In this document: one piece after another, positions 53,395 through 64,000 of the stretch
Position numbering within the stretch: position 1 is the stretch's first letter
Layout of the letters: every line of letters begins with the position of its first letter
Assembly: GCA_964006375.1 (NCBI GenBank)
Contig: OZ023263.1
Coordinates: forward strand, 138,820,173 to 138,884,172
DNA from: Tillus elongatus
Taxonomy: Eukaryota; Arthropoda; Insecta; Coleoptera; Cleridae
Direction: 5' to 3'
DNA length: 64,000 nt
Program-made: the position numbers and the translations under genes
The notes under the pieces: model-generated
The model's input: the letters and a program-made list of their open reading frames with translations, nothing else
Database searches by the model: none
What the model was told of the DNA's origin: nothing

Positions 53395-54790
53395 TCAAAT
53401 TAGGGTCTATTATGGGGGTATCTTGGAAATAAGCGTTGGAAAGCTAATTATTGTTTTGATCGGTTCATTTGACGTCAAATAGAAGTGTTCTAGGTTTGCA
53501 CGCTACCTAGACCTTCGCTCGAGTCAGGGGGTACAAAAAACTGCGAAATTTTCGGACGTTTTTCAGTTTTCGCCTATAGCTCCGACACAATGCGTACTAG
53601 TGAATACCTCGTCATATAAAAATTAAAGACCACTAAATTCTGCGTCGAATGAGTATTTAATTTATAAAATTCTGTCGCACACCATGGCTGAAATCGACGG
53701 TCGAAAAACGGTGGTTTTTACCAACTTTTCTGAAAAACGCATTATAGTGACTTTCGATCATCCGTCACACGGAAACGACGACTCTAAAAAGAAAAAGGTG
53801 TGGAATGAAAGTTGTAGAGCCTCAAATTCTGTGTTCAACGAGTACCATACATTTTCAATTTGGTCAAGTACAAAGCGAAAAATTTCACATTTTCCGAGAC
53901 TTGTCATATGCTGTTCAGTGCACAAGAAAGGTATCCTCGAGTTCCAACTCTACATCTTCATGAAATAACTTAAGAAGTGGTATTGTGAATTGAAATGACA
54001 ACGGGCCCTCGACTTCAAAGCACGTGTGTGTAAGAATATTGCATGATTGTGGCGTAAGAATACTTCGTATGGTTAATAAACCTGACTATTTCATATTTGT
54101 ATTAATTGTACATGCGTTTTAATGGAAAATACCACTTCTTAAGTTATTTCATGAAAATGTAGAGTTGTAACTCGAGGGTACCTTTTTTCGCCACTAAACA
54201 GCATATGACAAGCTTCGGAAAATTTGAAATTTCACGGTATGTACTTGACCAAATTCAAAATTTAAGACACTCGTTGAATACACAATTTCATGCCCTACAA
54301 CTTTAATTCCACACGTTAATTCATTTAGAATGGTCGTTTCCGTTTGAAGAACGATTGAAAGTCACTATAATTTTTCCAAAAAAAAAAAATCGTTTTTGAC
54401 CGTCGATTTTAGTCATACTTTTCGGCGGAATTAAGTAAGTAGCACCCTCATTTGACGTAGAACTTAATGCTCTTTTTTGTAATAATAAGTATTCCCTAAT
54501 GCGCACAGTTTTGGAGTTATAGGCAAAAAACTCAAAACCCCAGAAAATTTAGCGGTTTTTTTAACTTCCTGACTTGAGCAGCGGTCGAGGGACCGTGCAA
54601 ACCTATTAGTACGGGATCCGGCTGCTAAATTAGTACATTAATAATCTAGATTCTGGATTATTAATGTACTAATTTAGCAGCCGGATCTTAGACTATATGA
54701 TACTTCTATTTGACTTCACATGAACTGATTTAAACAATAATTCGTTTTCCAACACTTATTTCCATGATCGACCCCTCATTTGTCTGGCCT
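53395..54790. repeat. Large foldback with ~490-bp or longer inverted arms
   Basis: The arms at about 53490-53978 and 54107-54607 are inverted copies: TAGGTTTGCAC at one outer end and GTGCAAACCTA at the other; AACTTAAGAAGTGGTATT on the inside against AATACCACTTCTTAAGTT. Similarity extends outside (GGAAATAAGCGTTGG about 53423 against CCAACACTTATTTCC about 54760), so the true element may be about 1.4 kb with a smaller palindrome inserted in its right arm. The frames at 53684 and 54506 mirror each other and are probably not genes. Confidence 0.8.
54615..54687. repeat. Perfect 32-bp inverted repeat with 9-bp loop
   Basis: GATCCGGCTGCTAAATTAGT and the next 12 bases (54615-54646) are exactly inverted at 54656-54687. 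It lies within the right arm of the foldback at 53395-54790 and has no counterpart in the left arm, so it is a separate, later insertion. Confidence 0.9.
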
Positions 54791-56312
54791 ATAGAGCGTA
54801 CTTATGCATGTCATTTATTGTATATTCTGATTTAAGCTTCTTGTTACATTCAAAGTTTATAAATCTTACTTTTCGTTTTAAAATAACAAGTTCTTTTACA
54901 TTTACGTAAAAGATACGTACCGGTCAACAATGGTGCCTCCACATCTGAAAGCAAAATCCAACCCACGCCACAGAATACCTACGGCCTAAGTCAACTGGTC
55001 TCGCAAGGCAGTATTTAGCACTGCCTTTTTGTTGAAATATAGAAAAACTGGTTAACAGTATAACCAGAAGAACAAAAATAGAATCACAGATAATTGAATT
55101 TCGCCAATCAAACTACGAGGGAAGATTGGAAGATGAAATGAAATCTACTTAGCCATGAAAGAAACGCACTGTCGTGACAATTATTTACTGAAAGTTGCTG
55201 TAACTGTCTAATAAGTATGGATGTATCCGAGCGATAACTCAAAAATACTAAGCTGATTTCAATCAAACTTGGCAAAAATCTTGTTTGGGCGAAAACCGAG
55301 GTCGAGTTCGCTAATTAGCCTTTATGCATAAGGTTTTCCGTTGGAAAATCGGGGAAAACTTTTTGAAAACGCTATATTTTTTAAATGATTAAAGTGAGTG
55401 GAATGGGATTTTTCACATAATATATAGACCATTCAAAGATCTTCACATATATTAATTTTGAGGCGTTTCTCTCAGCACATATTTAAGTTATCCTGAATTT
55501 GAAAAACTGAAAAACTACGACACGCTCCTAAAAGTTTATTAAGGCGTTGTGTAATGTGCGTTTTCTTTGAATGTTGGAAACCTATAAAATCTGTCTAATT
55601 AATTGAAACAGCCAGAGTTGTCAGTTTCAAAATTTTATTACACAAACTTGGGAAGTTTCCCTCGTTAAGAAAATTAACAGTAATATTTATTTCTAGAATT
55701 GATTTGTTGTTCAAAAAGCTATATGGTAAAATCGGCAGCTAAAGAGTTTAAGCCTGATTTTAGGTTGTAATCCAAACAGTAACTAAATAAAAACCTTATA
55801 AGTTGAATAAAACTTTTATAATTATAACATTTTTTGTGAATTTAGTCTAGGGAGATTTATCTATAGATTTGGCATTTTGAAATGACCAACGACACGATTC
55901 TTGGTCACGTGGTCAGAAATTAAATTGCTATTGGTTTGTTTTCTTATTTGCATTCTTATAGAACAATGCCGCCGTTTGTGTAGCGTCATATGTCATATCA
56001 ATTTATTTTTATTTTAGGTTAATGAGAGTATGTTATTTTTCCATTGATAATTTTAGATTATCTGAAAAGCTTGTGAATTAAATCAATCCCCAAAACAACA
56101 AAGTTGTTTGATCATATTGCTAAATAAGTGAGTTGTCCAAGACTCTAACCTTTGAAATAAGTTATGTTGAATTCTTTCACACAGGAACAGTACGTATGCA
56201 ATCTACTGTTAAAAATTGTGTAAATATTGCAAAATGATTTAATTCTTGATTTAAAATCAAAACTTAAAAGTTAATAATGAATATATAAACCTTGGATAAA
56301 TAATAATTTCAA
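54791..56312. other. Non-coding AT-rich stretch
   Basis: No protein or RNA gene was recognised. It may be intron upstream of the exon at 56892. Confidence 0.45.
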
Positions 56313-56430
56313 GCGAACAGATATTCCACGTTGAAAAAACCGATTCTCGTGCGATCACGGAAGTTAAGCAACTTCGGGCATGGTCAGTGTCTGGATGGGT
56401 GACAGTTTGTTAACAGCGTGTGCTGTTGCC
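56313..56430 (+). rRNA. 5S rRNA-like sequence (diverged copy)
   Basis: 118 nt aligns over its full length with animal 5S rRNA: CCACGTTGAA, TTCTCGTGCGATCACGGAAG, TTAAGCAACTTCGGGCATGG and GGATGGGTGACAG. The internal Pol III promoter (A box and C box) is largely kept and six T residues follow at 56431-56436. Several stem positions differ (GTGCGATCACGG for GTCCGATCACCG), so it is probably a pseudogene or the head of a 5S-derived SINE; no SINE body was proved. Confidence 0.8.
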
Positions 56431-56489
56431 TTTTTTAGGTAGTGACATTTCTGTTTTGTTCTTATTAGCGAGTTTTTTTAAGTGGTTTT

Positions 56490-56745
56490 TATTTTTTTAA
56501 ATTCGCCAATAGAGAGGTATCGATGGTGAGGCTGCAAAATTTAAAAAAAATTAGGTTTCCGAAAAAAACATGTCGGCTCAAAAAAATTACCAAGTTATTT
56601 TCATGAAATTTGGTTGGTATGTTGCCCTCGTAAATACCTTACTGCACCAAAACTCAACTTTCTAGGTTTATAGAGAATTGAGTTATACAAACTTGAAGCA
56701 TTTAATGAAAATTCGCTACCATAACGCACTGGCTGCGTTCCGAAA
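56490..56745 (-). mobile_element. H element short derivative, minus orientation
   Basis: Reversed, it begins with the H terminus (inverse of CCATAACGCACTGGCTGCGT at 56719-56738) and ends near ATTCGCCAATAGAGAGGTAT (56501-56520), matching the end of copy 4. It has no (TA)n. Confidence 0.65.
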
Positions 56746-56891
56746 TTTTTTAATAAATATATACGGAAACTAAAAATAGAATCTGAATAGTCCAGAACTT
56801 TCTGCTTATCTCTTAAAGTTGTTTAACTAATGCCGGTATTAAAGTACATATAGAAGTGTAAAAATAGTATCAGAGTTAATTTTACTTCCAG

Positions 56892-57007
56892 GATCTGCGG
56901 ACAGCGGCATTGCGGAGCAAGCGAGCGTAAGCCCGGAAATGCGGGTACTGCAGGAAGTGCTAGACACAGAGGCCGTCTACGTATCCGATCTTAATGAGGT
57001 TATACAG
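56892..57007 (+). CDS. Internal exon of a RhoGEF (DH domain start)
   Basis: A pyrimidine-rich acceptor ending in AG (56890-56891) precedes 116 nt with one open frame after two completing bases, followed by the donor GTGAGT (57008-57013). The 38 complete codons read SADSGIAEQASVSPEMRVLQ and then EVLDTEAVYVSDLNEVIQ. The second part matches the first helix of Dbl-homology domains (the pattern V-x-E-L-x-x-T-E-x-x-Y-V-x-D-L). The protein would activate Rho-type GTPases at membranes or cytoskeleton. Intron phases are 1 upstream and 0 downstream. Flanking exons were not found, so introns are long. The exact RhoGEF is uncertain; a PLEKHG-like type is possible. Confidence 0.82.
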
Positions 57008-57177
57008 GTGAGTCGCATACCTTTTATGCATTAACATTACAATAAGTGTGTCTGGCTGAATTATCTTTCACTTTTATTTACTCCTCCTTAAATAATAATG
57101 ATGAGTCATGTTGCGTGCTTTAGCCAACATAGGAGGTAACGGAAAACAATGTTCTTTTTGCACGACTCATGTTTTAC

Positions 57178-57257
<80 letters not shown>

Positions 57258-57724
57258 GTTCTCAGAATTAGCTACCATCTTAGAAAAAAAAATCCAGGAA
57301 AACGAAAAACTTTTTTAATGAAACTACATAACCGCAACAAATTATTTTATTATAATATTATTTTATATTTATATATTTATAATATTCTCTTTCGACCATA
57401 ACTACAGATTTTAAAATCATGTGGTAGGTTCATAGTAGTCATTGTTGCTTATATTAATTCATTTTATTTTGCTTTTGCTGTATTTTTGTTCTCGTAAATG
57501 TGTTTAAACGTAAAAGCGTTTAAACACTCATTACACGTGTTCAAACATTTATTGAAAATGATTGTTACGTATTTGAATAGAAAATTTTCCGAAAAAACAT
57601 CACTGTTGAACAGTATTTGTTTACAAGAATTTTTTAAAAGTTATGCATGACTAAACAGAAAAGCACAAGGCGCGTCCTCTTCTATATAATTCTTGACAAT
57701 CTTGACAAACACCCCCCCCCCCCC
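57008..57724. other. Intron-like DNA with (TA)n and poly-C
   Basis: Contains (TA)n at about 57182-57255 and a run of 17 or more C at 57711-57728. No other gene was seen. Confidence 0.5.
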
Positions 57725-57729
57725 CCCTT

Positions 57730-58000
57730 CAGTGAATTTTTATTAAAAAACATTCACCAATAGAGAGGTATCGATGGAATTATTTTTTTCAAATGAGCGT
57801 GAACTAGGACCCTTAGAACCCATTTCCGGGGTCAGTTTCAATTTTTATAAATTCAGGAAAATTTTGTGTTTTCTTTCAAACAAAAAAAATTATCTCAGAA
57901 AATTACAAAGCTTTTTTAATGAAATTTGGTGGGTATGTTGCCTTGGGAAAGACATTACTACATTATACATAAAGACTTGGAGATTACTTCTCTGGCTTCA
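57730..58000 (-). mobile_element. H element 3' fragment, minus orientation
   Basis: It carries the hairpin end near 57732-57765 (CAGTGAATTTTTATT and AACATTCACCAATAGAGAGG) and, reversed, CTGACCCCGGAAATGGGTTC. The (TA)n array has been lost. Confidence 0.65.
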
Positions 58001-58481
58001 CTGTTGGTTTTCGTTGGTGAAGGACGTAGCCAGCGCGTAAGCTAACTGGAGCAAGTGGCTCTTACGAATACTGGAAGTTCCAGGATGTTCTTCAACGTTT
58101 CTGTGACTATAGTTTCGCTGCTTGACAGCATTCTCAGACAGATCAAACTTGAATTAGTACGAAATCATTACAACTACAAATAAAGATCTGTTGCTATGTT
58201 ATGATATGATGTTTTGATCAAAAAATTTATCAAAATGAAAATAAAAAATGAAACACAGATGACAGATGAGGCTTTCAAAATGTCTACGTAATGTATGTCA
58301 ATATTTAACATTAAAATAGAACTAGCCTATAATAACTATGATATCAGTTACCACAATAAAATAACTAAACAATAACAGTATAAAAGCAGTCTCTATACAA
58401 AGAAAATATCAACATACATCAACTCATTATCTTATTAAAACTTTTTTGAAAGAATAGTTAAATTTATTTTCTTTGACTTAT
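58001..58481. other. Non-coding stretch, probably includes PLE 3' flank
   Basis: No gene was recognised. The part next to 58482 is probably the 3' UTR of the Penelope-like element. Confidence 0.4.
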
Positions 58482-59156
58482 TTAATTAGAAGGAAGAATA
58501 TCTAAGAAAGGGGAATTCATTAAATCAGTTTGCTCGTTTAAAACAAGGTAGCTATTGTCGTGTGTGTGCTTTTTGACTTCCAAAGCTTCAAAAAAGTCTA
58601 GTTTACGCTTGTCATTATAAAAATGTAGTGGTTGTATGCGGCTATTTACTGTAGGTCTATGTTCGGTATCAATAATATGTTTTGCAAATGTAGATTTGTC
58701 AGCGTGGTTATTTCTAAATGCAGAAATATGTTCTTTGTATCGGGTGTTAAAATTTCTAGAAGTTTGACCTATGTAGATTTCGTTACAATGTGTACAAGCT
58801 AATTTATAAACTCCAGCTTTTGTCAGGAAACAAGATTTTTCTTTAGCGTTAAATAGTAAATCACGCGTCGTGTTGTAAGATTTAAAAGCTACCTTTGTAT
58901 TTGTACAGGTATTTAAAATTTTTGAAATGTTTTCTGAAATGGTTCCAAAATAAGTTATCGAAATGTATCTGTTGCCTTCTTTGTCTCTAATATTTGGATA
59001 AATTAAATTAATCGCTAATTTGTATTCTTTTCTCTCGATCATTTTATCTATTATTTTAACAGAGTAGCCATTATTAAATGCTGTTTGCTTAATTATTGAA
59101 ATTTCTTTTTCAATATTGTTTTGTGACATAGGTATTGAAAATGCACGATGTATCAT
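58482..59156 (-). pseudogene. Penelope-like element C-terminus with GIY-YIG nuclease
   Basis: The 224-residue frame begins in the RT-EN linker (SIPMSQNNIEKEISIIKQTA) and carries a GIY-YIG endonuclease: GVYKLACTHCNEIYIGQTSR near residue 115-134 (the GVY and YIG halves), then F-x-TRYKEH and a conserved Glu in LDFFEALEVKKH. The Cys-x2-Cys within the first strand (ACTHC) is typical of Penelope-like elements. The nuclease would nick target DNA for reverse transcription. It is separated from the RT frame by a one-base shift near 59235, so this copy is disrupted. Confidence 0.88.
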
Positions 59157-59485
59157 AGAATGGTAGGCTGACAGCTTTTGTGAAAAAGGGTGACATGAAT
59201 CGTATGGTATGGTTGTGTCAGTGTAAGTTGGTTTCCTATATAAAAGTCAAATAAATTATTTTCTGACATTCTAATTGTTAAGTCTAAAAAATTTATACAA
59301 CTGTTAGCTTCTTCTTCTAAAGTAAACTTAATATTTGTGTGAAAGTTATTAATAAAATTCAAAAATTCATTTAATTCTGTATGACTACCTTGAAAACATG
59401 CTAAAATATCATCTACGTATCTGTACCAAAAGACAATATTATGCGAAAGTTCTGATGTTAAAATTTGGTTTTCTAAGTTTTCCAT
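59153..59485 (-). pseudogene. Penelope-like reverse transcriptase, 3' part
   Basis: The frame has FWYRYVDDILACF near residue 20-32, the YxDD box of Penelope-like RTs, followed by FTLEEEANSCINFLDLTI. The RT fingers and most of the palm are missing upstream. The frame leaves the coding phase near 59235, where the protein sense continues in the phase of the GIY-YIG frame. Confidence 0.85.
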
Positions 59486-59869
<384 letters not shown>

Positions 59870-60147
59870 AATGTACAATAATTTTTCAAAAATAAACTTA
59901 AAATGCTTCCAAGACGACTCGTTTCCTAGTCAACGAACCTTAGGTTAATAGCAAATTGAGTTATTGAAATTTGAAGCATTTAATGAAAATTCGCTTCCAA
60001 AACGCACTAGCTGCGTCTAGATATTTTTTCTCACAAACATGCACCATATTTCGATGAAAAATGCAAAAATGCAGTAACATAAGGGATGTTCGAAAAAAAA
60101 ATTATAGGTATCACCAACCACTTTTGGGCCACCTGTGATTGTCAAAA

Positions 60148-60224
<77 letters not shown>

Positions 60225-60611
60225 AGCTCAAGACACCCTATAATTAACGTATACAATTTTCTCTTGCATCTCGTATAATAACAATTATATTGAGGTTTAC
60301 CGTAAAAATGCATACCGCTTTATATATGTAAACAGATAAAAACTGAAACTAAATCCGGAATGTATTCTAGGGAGCCTAGTTTGCACTCATTTGAAGAAAT
60401 CTTTTTCAAATTCAAAAGTCGCGGTCTCCCCACTAACGAATTTGTTGTATGAGAATTAGCCAAACATTATAGACCGTTAAACCATAAGCTTAACGAAAAT
60501 TACTGCCAAAAGCATAAGAGAAAGGGTCTATTTGAAATTAATTTTCTGGATATATTTTGGTAAAACGAAGGACAATGACGGTTGAAGCTGAAACCTAAGA
60601 GTTTGTAGTTA
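59870..60611 (+). mobile_element. H element body with (TA)n
   Basis: It contains the inverted terminus (AAAACGCACTAGCTGCGTC at 60000), the CACAAACATGCACC and CACCAACCACTT tracts, (TA)n at about 60150-60222 and a CTGAAACTAAATCCGGAATG block. It then re-enters body text (AGACCGTTAAACCATAA-like at 60471), showing at least two nested or fused H copies. Confidence 0.6.
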
Positions 60612-60875
60612 GTTCCTCCACTTGCTGTCCCCAACAGATCTACCAGGGGAACAGAGTGAATGCACCCTTTTACTGTCTAGGTCACCAGACAGATCTTGTT
60701 ATGCCCGCTCTTTTGTCCCGAGGACTTCCAAGTTGTGGAATTCCCTGCCGGCACATGTTTTTCTTCTCCGAACATCCAAACCTACAAGTCAAGAATAAAC
60801 AAGTTGCCACTTTCCTCCTTGTCGACACCCACGGTACGATAGTATTTAGGCTGTAAGCCCTCGTGGTGTGTTGTT

Positions 60876-60880
<5 letters not shown>
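60612..60880 (+). pseudogene. 3' end of the jockey-like LINE, truncated
   Basis: It matches the last 270 bp of the LINE at 2668-4076 (AACAGATCTACCAGGGG, AAGTTGTGGAATTCC, GTATTTAGGCTG). It is followed by (TA)n and then H body text (AAACACTCTTCTTGC), so it inserted into an H element as a dead-on-arrival copy. Confidence 0.85.
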
Positions 60881-61289
<409 letters not shown>

Positions 61290-63949
61290 GGTCGATGGTA
61301 GGTTAGACGTTTATGGAAAATGAAACATAGGATTAATCTGAAAATTTGGATACTGCCATAAATAGGCAACACCTGTCTTTCTAAAATATTCTCATTTTGG
61401 CGGTGTTGCCGCTTCTACTCAAAAATAGTAACATCTTTCTTATTTTTAATGGGACACCTGTATATTATTTAATTTTTAGAATTGTAATTTCTTTATGATC
61501 GTTTTTTCTTAATTTTTTCTCCTATACCTGTCTACACCGGTTTTTGAGATAATACTTATTTAATTTATTTTTTCTCTGAAAAATGGTGCCACTAAAATTT
61601 TAATTTAGCTGCTATTTGAACCCATAGAAGGCTGAAATTTCAGGCACAGTTTGCAAAAGACTGGTATTTAATAGTTACCTAAATAAATTCATTTCATGTT
61701 ATACAGGCCGGTTTAAAATTGATGACCTGACACACAAAAAGGCCAAAACTTTATTATTTCAAATAGGACACATGTATATTATTTAAAATTCTGAAAGGCA
61801 ATTAAATTTCCTCCAAATTGATGTACCATAGCGGTATACCTAACTTATCATGTTTTCGAAATAATCGCAATAATTTATGAAAAACACATTTTGTTCACAT
61901 AATTTGTATTAGTTAGTCATGCAACGCCATCTGATTTGACAATTGTTTAATTGTTTACTGTGTTTGATAGACGCCGAAGTTATAATATTCATTTGATCAT
62001 ACGATGGAGCGAAATAATTACTCAAATGAAGTTTTGATGACACTATTTTTTGTTCATGTACAATGTGGCAAAATTGTAGTAAGAACATGTAAGAAATTCA
62101 ATTAAATGTACCATGAATTGCAACCAATGAACGAAAGAAAGGTTATGCGAATACAAGATAATTTTTCAATTTATTTTTATTATTAGATTCTAAAAATTGT
62201 ACAATAAATTCTCAAAATATCCCCCATTGACTTCTAAGCACTTCAAAAGCAGGCGATGTACACCATCAGTTGTCGCTTTATGTATTTCATTAGCATCTAG
62301 TTGGTTGATGCAATTGGTCACACGTTGACGTAGCTCCTCTTCAGTGTTCACCGGTGTCTGGTATACCTTCTGTTTTAAAGTACCCCAAAGGTAGAACTCG
62401 AGAGGTGTGAGGTCGGGGGACTTTGCAGGCCAATCCTATGGGCCCAAACGCTTAAACCAGTGGTTATCAAATATCTGAACCAGCTCACGTGTTACATCTT
62501 GTGTGCAATGTGCGGGTGCTCCATCCAACTGGAACCAAGAAGTACGGAAATCTTCTAATGTAAAAATTTCCAAAAAATTTGATACTGCTGTCCTCAGAAT
62601 GTGGAGGTATTCATTGCTATTTAATGGCTGATCGTCAATGAAAAATCTTATTTGGTTGTCTCTTAATAGGCAAAAAACATTAAAACTAAATTTTTCTTGA
62701 AAGCACCTCTGCTTGACCATGCGTGAATTTTGATCGGCCCAAAAATGTAGATTCCTTCTATTGATAATGCCTTCTCTCGAAAACTTGGCTTCGTTTGTTC
62801 ATATTATTTTTCTCAAAAATTTAGGATTCTCTTGAATACGTATTAGGAGTATCTCACAATGTTGAATGCGACGTTGGTAATCATCTGGTTTCAGGTATTG
62901 AAGTCTTATAAATTTAAAATGATGCATGTTATGATTGGCCAGAATCTTTTGCACGCCTAAATCATATGCTGCACTTTGGATGGAAGTTTGTGGATATGCG
63001 TCTAAATAGGCTAAAACGTTCACTATATTTTCTTTATTGGACGTTCCAGGCCTTGGCAAACTTCGAATTGCCCTAAGTTTTGAACCATAATTGACAAAAT
63101 TATCCTGTATTCGCATAAACTTTCTTTCGTTCATTGGTTGCAATTCAGGATACGTGTCATTGAATTTCCTACATGTTTTTGATACAATTTTGTCACATTG
63201 TCCATGAAGAATAAATAGTGTCATCAAAACTTTATTTGAGTAATTATTTCGCTCCATCTTAACTTGTTTTCAAATAAATATTGTAGAAAATAACAAATGA
63301 ATCTTAAAACTTCTGCATCTGTCAAACACAGTAAACAATTAGGCAATTGTCAAATCACCTGGCGTTCCATGACCAACTAATACAAATTATGTGAAGATCA
63401 TGTGTTTTTTTAGTAATTATTGCGATTATTTCGAAAACTTGACGAGCTATGTATACCACTATGCCACATCAATTTGGAGGAAATTTAATTGCCTTTCAGA
63501 ATTTTAACTAATATACAGGTATCCTGTTCGAAAAACTAAAGTTTTGGCCGTTTTTGTGTCACGTTAAAACCATCAACGTATATAACATGAAATGAATTTA
63601 TTTAGGTAACTATTAAATAGCAGGTATTTTCCAAACTATGTCCAAAATTTCAGCCTTCTATGGTTTCAAAGCAGCTAAATTAAGAATTTGGTGGTACCAT
63701 TTTTCTGAGAAAAAAACAATTAAATAAGTATTATCTAGAAAACCGGTGTAGATAGGTATAGGAAGCTATTAAGAAAAAATGATAATAAGAAATTACAATT
63801 CTAAAAATAAAATAATATACAGGTGTCCCATTAAAAATAAACGTTGTTACTACTTTTGAGTAGAAGCGGTAACACCTCCAAAATGAAACTATTTTAGAAA
63901 GACAGGTCCTATGTCCCGTTTTCCATAAACGTCTAACCTACCATCGACC
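61290..63949. mobile_element. Tc1-like element with an inverted partial copy of itself
   Basis: About 880 bp at the left (61290-62170) is the inverse of 63090-63949. The left arm starts GGTCGATGGTAGGTTAGACG and the right arm ends in its reverse. Both arms contain the start of the transposase (ATGGAGCGAAATAATTACTC at 62004 and inverted at 63257), and the left copy stops after about 50 codons. Arms are visibly diverged, so the arrangement is not very recent. Confidence 0.8.
62200..63257 (-). pseudogene. Tc1-like transposase
   Basis: The frame 63257-62799 gives the N-terminus (MERNNYSNKVLMTLF) with a helix-turn-helix region (TSIQSAAYDLGVQKILANHN). Coding sense passes through a break around 62760-62800 into frame 62720-62436, with QLDGAPAHCT (second catalytic Asp), and then via another shift into KSPDLTPLEFYLWG near 62380-62425 (third acidic region). 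The tail ends near 62200. It is related to the pseudogene at 8608-9390. Two frame breaks suggest inactivity. Confidence 0.78.
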
Positions 63950-64000
63950 GGGTATATGAACATATGAAAATTGAAACATGCCCCCAGTGTGTGTGCGTGC
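63950..64000 (+). other. Edge fragment resembling H flank
   Basis: CATATGAAAATTGAAACATG followed by a TG-rich start at the window edge is like the sequence next to (TA)n in H copies. It is too short to assign firmly. Confidence 0.35.

Noticed and set aside
53684..53968. Possible small gene MAEIDGRKTVVF (94 residues)
   Set aside because: It lies in one arm of the foldback and its inverted counterpart at 54321-54506 is broken; no domain was recognised.
57711..57728. Poly-C run as a G-quadruplex regulator
   Set aside because: A homopolymer run in intron-like DNA with no conserved context; it may also be a sequencing artefact.

Overview
This is transposon-saturated eukaryotic DNA, most likely from an insect with a large, repeat-rich genome. 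The evidence is the mix of element types: an errantivirus-type LTR element with env, a mariner, Tc1-like elements, jockey/CR1-like and RNase H-bearing LINEs, a Penelope-like element with a GIY-YIG nuclease, Helitron remnants, and many (TA)n-bearing non-autonomous elements. The order of insect cannot be fixed from the sequence. Only one host protein-coding exon is recognisable (56892-57007, start of a RhoGEF/DH domain with good splice sites), so much of the right side may be intron.

Layout. 1-2.3 kb: 3' half of a decayed L1/Tx1-like LINE with AAT and AC tails. 2.5-5.2 kb: a (TA)n-bearing element (called H here) with a jockey-like LINE nested in it. 5.2-12.5 kb: H copies, a decayed Tc1-like transposase, a 1.28 kb foldback and a Helitron N-terminal fragment. 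12549-20172: a complete errantivirus-like element on the minus strand with 348-bp LTRs that read as identical, uninterrupted pol and env, and a gag split across frames; it sits inside the (TA)n array of an H element. 20.2-25.2 kb: more H copies, Helitron 3' ends, a tRNA-Pro-like and a tRNA-Gly-like sequence, and a 1292-bp mariner with TA duplications. 26-28 kb: relics of H ends. 29258-30097: inverted plus tandem ~307-bp monomers, each carrying a hammerhead ribozyme core, flanked by an 8-bp direct repeat. 33389-45849: a near-identical 6.2 kb tandem duplication carrying a four-monomer foldback, a jockey-like LINE and a LOA/I-group LINE. 46.1-48.7 kb: AT-rich with no gene seen. 48.7-52.3 kb: LINE and Ty3/Gypsy remnants on the minus strand. 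53.4-54.8 kb: a foldback with a smaller perfect palindrome inside it. 56.3 kb: a 5S rRNA-like sequence. 58.4-59.5 kb: Penelope-like element. 61.3-63.9 kb: a Tc1-like element and an inverted partial copy of itself.

The most interesting system is the hammerhead-ribozyme repeat at 29.2-30.1 kb. Each core has stems I and II, the conserved CUGANGA and GAA boxes, a loopless palindromic stem III (ACCGGU) and cleavage at UC. Two direct copies are spaced 307 bp apart, so a transcript could cut itself into unit-length RNA. This matches the known small animal retrozymes thought to depend on Penelope-like elements, and a Penelope-like element is present 28 kb away.

The second notable theme is the H family. 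One copy (21310-22034) is inserted in a recognisable repeat and so exposes both ends: a 5' TC, a (TA)n in the 3' half, and a 3' stem-loop ending CTAA. This resembles the HINE/DINE-1 type of non-autonomous Helentron.
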